Shown one piece after another: positions 59,803 to 64,000 of a DNA stretch of 64,000 nt (position 1 is its first letter; each line of letters starts with the position of its first letter). Both the position numbers and the translations under genes were made by a program. A model generated the notes under the pieces. That model did not search any database. It saw nothing but the letters and a program-made list of their open reading frames with translations, and was not told the origin of the DNA. Source of the DNA: Archangium sp. (GTDB lineage Bacteria > Myxococcota > Myxococcia > Myxococcales > Myxococcaceae); the NCBI GenBank assembly GCA_030681645.1, contig JAUXRX010000028.1, positions 40,862 through 104,861 on the forward strand, written 5' to 3'.

Positions 59803-61608
59803 ATGACGCACGCTCCGAAGCTCGCTCGTTACGAGGTGCTGGGCCGGCTCGCCACGGGCGGCATGGCCGAGGTGTGGCTGGCGCGCACCGTCGGCATCGC
59901 GGGCTTCGAGAAGCTGGTGGTGATCAAGACCATCCTCCCCAACCTCGCCGAGAGCCCGCAGTTCGTCTCGATGTTCGTGAACGAGGCGCGGCTGGCGGCG
60001 ATGTTGAGCCACCCCAACTGCGTGCAGATCTTCGACCTCGGCCAGGAGGGAAGCTGCCTCTACATCGCCATGGAGTACCTCGAGGGCTTCTCGCTGGCGC
60101 GCGTGCTCAAGCGGGCCAGGCTCAGAGGCCACCCCATCACCGAGGCGGTGATCGCCCGCATCATCATGGACGCGGCGAGCGGCCTCGACTACTCGCACCG
60201 GCTCAAGGACCGCGAAGGCCGGCACGTGGGCCTGGTGCACCGCGACGTCTCGCCCGACAACCTGCTCGTCGGCTTCTCGGGGCAGGTGAAGGTGGTGGAC
60301 TTCGGCATCGCCAAGGCCGCCACCCCGGCGCTGCTGTCGACGGCCACCAGCGCGGGCATGGTGAAGGGCAAGCACGGCTACATCGCGCCCGAGTACCTGC
60401 TCGGCCTGCCGCTCGACGGGCGCGCTGACATCTTTGCCCTGGGGGTGGTGCTCTACCGCGCGCTCACGGGTAAGCGGCCCTTCCTGGGGGCGACCGAGGC
60501 CGCCATTTCCATGGCGGTGCTCAGCGACGTGCCCCGCTCGCCGCTCGAGCTGGTGCCCTCGCTGAACCCGGCGCTGGCCACCGTGGTGATGATGGCGCTG
60601 GAGAAGGAACCCGCCCAGCGCTTCGAGTCGGCGCGCGCGATGCGGCAGGCCATCGAGGTCGCGGTGGTGCGCGCGGCGGAGAACGAAGAGGTCGCCGACC
60701 TCATGAACACGCTCTGGCCGCCGGGTGACGAGGAGCGCGTGGCCCTGCACGCGTTGGCGACGGGCATGAGCGAGGAGACGAGCAGCCCCGTGCTCCACTC
60801 GGTGGTGTCGGGCACGTACCCGAACACCGCCACGCCGCCCCGGCCCGAGCAGTTGACCGCCGAGCTGCCCCGGCCCGCGCCCAACCCGGCCGCGCCGGTG
60901 GCCCCGAGTCCGTTCATCCCGAGCGGAGTCGAGGGACCGCCGCCCGCCGTGCCGCGCGCCGGCTCGTCCAACTCCTACCCCGCGGTGAGCTTCGACAGCA
61001 CCGAGCAGCCCGCGTTCGAGGAGCCACCCGCCAGCAATCGCACCTGGCTGGTGGCGCTCGCGGTGGTGGTGCTGGTGGCGGTGGCGGGGCTGGGCGTGTT
61101 CTTCAAGGATCGCCGGCCCCAGGTGGCCGCCGCTCCCGCCGCGCCGGTGGAAGCCCTGCTGGCTGTGACGCCGCCGCCGCTGCCCGCGGGCACGGGCGCG
61201 AATGGCCACCTGAGCGTGGCGACGCCGGTGATGGTGAAGGTGTTCGACGGCAAGCAGGAGCTGGGCGGCACGCCGCTCGCGCTCGACCTCACCCCGGGGC
61301 TGCACACGCTGCGGCTGAGCAACAAGGGGCTGGGCATCGACCAGACCGTGCTCGTCACCATCGAGCCGGGCCAGACCAGCACCATCAGCGAGCTGGCGAA
61401 GGGCCTGCTGGTGGTGAAGGTCGAGCCGTGGGCGTACGTGAAGCTCGACGGCAAGCAGCTGGGTCAGACGCCCATTCCCGCGCGGCAGGTCTACGAGGGC
61501 GTGCACTCGCTCGAGCTGTCCAACACCAACCTGAACGAGACGCGGCGCCTCGAGGTGAAGGTGAAGGCCGGCGAGACGCGCACGGTGAGCATCAACCTCG
61601 AAGAGTGA
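59803..61608 (+). CDS. Serine/threonine kinase with TM helix and PEGA domains
   Basis: A 601-residue kinase of the myxobacterial Pkn type. P-loop GRLATGGMAEVWLA, Lys42 (VVIKTI), catalytic HRDVSPDNLLV, VVDFGIAKA (DFG) and IAPEYLLGLP. A Pro/Ala-rich linker (about 350-410) leads to one membrane helix (TWLVALAVVVLVAVAGLGVF, about 414-434), then two PEGA beta-sandwich units outside (about 470-530 and 535-600). Cell-envelope sensing is likely. Residues 370-379 come from a dispersed repeat. ATG 59803. Confidence 0.95.
   Translation: MTHAPKLARYEVLGRLATGGMAEVWLARTVGIAGFEKLVVIKTILPNLAESPQFVSMFVNEARLAAMLSHPNCVQIFDLGQEGSCLYIAMEYLEGFSLARVLKRARLRGHPITEAVIARIIMDAASGLDYSHRLKDREGRHVGLVHRDVSPDNLLVGFSGQVKVVDFGIAKAATPALLSTATSAGMVKGKHGYIAPEYLLGLPLDGRADIFALGVVLYRALTGKRPFLGATEAAISMAVLSDVPRSPLELVPSLNPALATVVMMALEKEPAQRFESARAMRQAIEVAVVRAAENEEVADLMNTLWPPGDEERVALHALATGMSEETSSPVLHSVVSGTYPNTATPPRPEQLTAELPRPAPNPAAPVAPSPFIPSGVEGPPPAVPRAGSSNSYPAVSFDSTEQPAFEEPPASNRTWLVALAVVVLVAVAGLGVFFKDRRPQVAAAPAAPVEALLAVTPPPLPAGTGANGHLSVATPVMVKVFDGKQELGGTPLALDLTPGLHTLRLSNKGLGIDQTVLVTIEPGQTSTISELAKGLLVVKVEPWAYVKLDGKQLGQTPIPARQVYEGVHSLELSNTNLNETRRLEVKVKAGETRTVSINLEE
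60910..60938. repeat. Dispersed 28-bp repeat, copy 6, inside the kinase gene
   Basis: CCGTTCATCCCGAGCGGAG followed by TCGAGGGACC lies in frame within the kinase linker, encoding SPFIPSGVEG. It is the only copy found inside a coding sequence. Confidence 0.88.
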
Positions 61609-61769
61609 GCCCGTTTCGGCATCACGTGCACGAGGTGGGGGTTCCCACTTCGATTGGGTGCGACGGTGAGTGTAAATGGTTCTGAGCCGGACAGCCCTTG
61701 ACGGGCTACTCGGTTGTTGCCAAATCCCCGTACCGGAACTGGTGGCGAGGGAGGCGGCATGCGGAATGT

Positions 61770-62111
61770 GTGGGTTGGGTTGGTTTGGTTGGTGTTCTGG
61801 TGGTGGCGTGGTTGGGTTGCAACGGCGAGCGGCTCGAGCCGCCACGTATCGTCGGTCTGCCGGTGCAGGTCAGCGAACGCCAACGACCCGCACCTCGCGC
61901 ACCTGCGTCACTCCCGTTCGGTGCCGAGTGCTCTCATGCGTCGGAGTGCGCGAGCGCGGTGTGCCTGCACACAGATGCGACTCAGCGGCTCAGCGGGAGC
62001 ACCTGTAGCCAGTCCTGCAGCCAGGGGAGGATGTGCCCAGCGCAGTCACGATGCGTCCAGGTCTTCCCATCTGACGACGCCTTCTTCTGTGTTGTGGAGG
62101 GACGGCCATGA
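61770..62111 (+). CDS. Small cysteine-rich lipoprotein, partner of the RHS-like gene
   Basis: A 113-residue lipoprotein from GTG 61770: signal peptide GWVGLVGVLVVAWLGC. The mature domain has a spaced-Cys pattern (ECSHASECASAVC, TCSQSCSQGRMCPAQSRC), like the short EB/EGF-like modules in other myxobacterial surface proteins. The stop overlaps the ATG of the RHS-like gene (ATGA), so they are produced together. An earlier start at 61698 is in the same frame. Confidence 0.7.
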   Translation: MGWVGLVGVLVVAWLGCNGERLEPPRIVGLPVQVSERQRPAPRAPASLPFGAECSHASECASAVCLHTDATQRLSGSTCSQSCSQGRMCPAQSRCVQVFPSDDAFFCVVEGRP

Positions 62112-64000
62112 GACACCCTCTGCTCGCATGCCTCTTCATGGCAGGCCTCGCGCACGCCCAGGTCACGGTGTGCGCTCCCACTCCGAATGCAGAGGAGGGC
62201 AGTTGCCTGGTTCTCTGGGCATGTGCATGCCCGACCCAGAACGGCGAAGAGATGGCGTGCACCTACCAGTTCCCCGGCGGAGTCATCGTCTGCGGGACCG
62301 AGGTGAGCCCGGGCCACTATTCCTGCACCGAGCAAGACAAGACTCCTCACACGGTGTCCTGGGGATGCAGCCCGACGCTGGATGCGCCCTGCAACAACCC
62401 CGCGAGTATCTGCACCGCGGCCCAGTGGGAGGGCGGAGGTTGTTCGGTGGCTCCCGAAGCCGGCTCGGGAGTCTGCTCGAAGCCGACCTGCACCAAGGCC
62501 CCGCACCTCGACCCCAGATGCAAGACGCAGCAGCACTGCAACCCCCAGGTGGCGTGCTGTCCGAACGTCGGCGACCCGATTGGCGTTCGCGATAGCAGGA
62601 CCACGGAGCAGGTGACCGACCTGACCCTGAACTCGTCCCTGGGGGCGCTCACCTTCGAGCGCTACTATTCACCAAGCGTCTTCAGCTTCGCCTATCGCGA
62701 CGTCTTCGACGACGCGACCCCCGACGGCGCCAGGTTCCCCTTCACTTTTGGCGCGAGCCCCTCCTACCAGGCGACCGCACATTGGTTGGACAACTGGCAG
62801 ACCCTCGTGAGCGTGCTGACGACATCGGATGGCGGTCTGCCCTACGAAGTCACCGCCCTGGACCCGATGGGAGGCGTGGTGGCGTTTCCCGACTGTGAGT
62901 CATTGCCCTGCCATCTTGCGGCGTCGGACGTGGAGTACGCGCGCCGCGAGAGGCTCTATCTCGACGACGCTGGCGCCACGCTCTTCACCGAGTCGGGCCG
63001 CTACATCTACCAGCACCGGCAGAACGGGACCCACTCCCCCCGGAGATTCCACTACCGGCTCAGCCGTTGGGACGATGTGCAATACGCAAGCGACACGGAG
63101 AGTCCGCGGTCGCGCGCCGTCGTCGCTTACGGGAGCCCTTCGACCTGTACGGGACTCGATGGCGGACCCGCGTACGTCACCTCGGTGACGAACGCGGAAG
63201 GAGCGTCGATTGTCTTCGGTTGGCGGACGGTCGGAGCCGAGTGCGTGCTCGGCAGTCTCGACATGTCAAAGGGCGGCACCAGCGAGCGGGCCGTCACCTT
63301 CGACTACGACGCGGGCCCGGGGCTCCTCTCGGAAGTGCGTTACGGCAGCGACGGCGGCGGCCGCGTCCTGACCTACGGGCCGAGCGTCGAGAGCTGGACC
63401 AAGTGGGAGAACGGTATCCAGGTGAGTCGGCACGCCTTCACCGTGAATCCAACGGACTACGGCCAGGGCGACGTGGCGCTGTTCTCCAGAATCTCCTCGA
63501 ACGACGCAGGCGCTACCTCGTGGAAACACGAGGTGCCCATCATGGGCTCGAGCTCTCGAACCCCCCTGACGCTTTCATTCCAACTCGAGGACGGCCTCAG
63601 CCCCATCGCGCGCGTCGGGCAAGTCACGCAGGGCTGCGAGGGCAACGAGTGCGCCACGTCGTGGACACGAAACTACACCTATTCGGATGGCGGCGGCCTG
63701 CTCGAGGGGCTCCTGACCACGGCCAGCAACGTGCGCGCCGGGTACTCCGTCTACTCGAGAAGCACCTCGAGCACGTCGATGCCCTCGGGCTGGCACCAAC
63801 CGGTCGAGCTCGCGTCAGTCGCGGAGGGTGCCTCGGACTCTTCAGGCGCCAACGCGCTGCAGATGACGGAGTACGCGTACACCTACGGGAGCCAGAATCA
63901 ATCGCCCCGCGGCTTCGAGCAATTCGTCTCCGAGGAGAGCCAGCCCTCGCTGCTCGAGAGCGGCCAGGAAGCGAAGACGGTCACCGTGAGAGACAGCGAG
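62108..64000 (+). CDS. Secreted RHS/YD-repeat-like protein, N-terminal part (runs off the window)
   Basis: The frame is open from ATG 62108 to base 64000 (631 codons, no stop), so the gene continues to the right. Signal peptide RHPLLACLFMAGLAHA. Then a Cys-rich domain (about 20-155; CLVLWACACPT, CNNPASICTAAQWEGGGC). Next is the start of an RHS-like shell: GDPIGVRDSRTTEQVTDLTL, LGALTFERYYSP, as in DUF6531 domains, then repeats with EYAYTYGSQNQ and LTYGPSVESW-like YD motifs. Such proteins often end in a toxin. That end is not visible here. Confidence 0.75.
   Translation, partial: MRHPLLACLFMAGLAHAQVTVCAPTPNAEEGSCLVLWACACPTQNGEEMACTYQFPGGVIVCGTEVSPGHYSCTEQDKTPHTVSWGCSPTLDAPCNNPASICTAAQWEGGGCSVAPEAGSGVCSKPTCTKAPHLDPRCKTQQHCNPQVACCPNVGDPIGVRDSRTTEQVTDLTLNSSLGALTFERYYSPSVFSFAYRDVFDDATPDGARFPFTFGASPSYQATAHWLDNWQTLVSVLTTSDGGLPYEVTALDPMGGVVAFPDCESLPCHLAASDVEYARRERLYLDDAGATLFTESGRYIYQHRQNGTHSPRRFHYRLSRWDDVQYASDTESPRSRAVVAYGSPSTCTGLDGGPAYVTSVTNAEGASIVFGWRTVGAECVLGSLDMSKGGTSERAVTFDYDAGPGLLSEVRYGSDGGGRVLTYGPSVESWTKWENGIQVSRHAFTVNPTDYGQGDVALFSRISSNDAGATSWKHEVPIMGSSSRTPLTLSFQLEDGLSPIARVGQVTQGCEGNECATSWTRNYTYSDGGGLLEGLLTTASNVRAGYSVYSRSTSSTSMPSGWHQPVELASVAEGASDSSGANALQMTEYAYTYGSQNQSPRGFEQFVSEESQPSLLESGQEAKTVTVRDSE

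Overview
The window is very GC-rich, with few AT-rich tracts and long sense and antisense open frames. Its gene content points to a myxobacterium (Myxococcota, probably the Myxococcia). The evidence is Hanks-type serine/threonine kinases with PEGA or membrane tails, a thrombospondin-3 repeat protein with a MYXO-CTERM-like tail, DAG-repeat and CGGxGxxCC-repeat lipoproteins, a TIGR02996 protein, PAS/GAF histidine kinases and a regulatory PTS (HprK, RapZ, an orphan mannose-type EIIB). The placement is inferred from gene families only. I saw no rRNA, tRNA, CRISPR array, intact transposase or integrase. The gene order looks like ordinary chromosome broken up by repeats and gene remnants.

Region by region. 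1-8.9 kb: a kinase, a CBS-pair protein, a secreted alpha/beta hydrolase, small lipoproteins and membrane proteins, a DUF1266-like protein, and an EIIB subunit. 8.9-12.3 kb: a four-PAS/GAF histidine kinase translationally coupled to a LuxR-type response regulator. 12.4-20.3 kb: a stress-type cassette of a degenerate hydrolase, a P2-type cation ATPase coupled to an RMD1/DUF155-like membrane protein, and two multi-domain universal stress proteins. Most of it lies between two 112-bp direct repeats, one of which is the 3' end of an intact yfcF-like glutathione transferase gene. 20.3-22.8 kb: hprK-rapZ-yfcF. 22.8-30 kb: leucine-rich, cysteine-rich and DAG/Gly-rich surface proteins, plus a short endonuclease V. 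29.5-38 kb: a GT22 mannosyltransferase, a lipase-like protein, an ACT protein, an HTH-DUF4325 regulator behind a dense GTCAAC array, and a second histidine kinase. 38-48 kb: the TSP3 protein, an ECF sigma/FecR-like pair, a TIGR02996 operon ending in a frameshifted gene, TlpA with DUF5989, and a beta-helix lipoprotein. 48-64 kb: a propeller-cytochrome c lipoprotein, gpmA, a TetR-controlled membrane protein, divergent SDR/LysR, an MNIO (DUF692) enzyme divergent from DoxX, an RsuA-type pseudouridine synthase, a PEGA kinase, and finally a secreted RHS-like protein that runs off the right edge.

Two dispersed repeat families run through the window. One is a 28-bp sequence, about CCGTTCACCCCGAGCGGAG plus TCGAGGGGC, seen six times. 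The other is a CCTCTCCC/GGGAGAGG hairpin repeat. Both sit mainly in gene ends and spacers, and each has also entered a coding sequence without breaking the frame. The most unusual non-coding structures are the GTCAAC/GTTGAC array at 34.26-34.53 kb, a roughly 145-bp interrupted palindrome at 25.9-26.04 kb, and an 85-bp tandem duplication that ends at a start codon at 6926. Several genes are decayed: a universal stress protein, a cupredoxin-like protein, DUF4291 and the third gene of the TIGR02996 operon.
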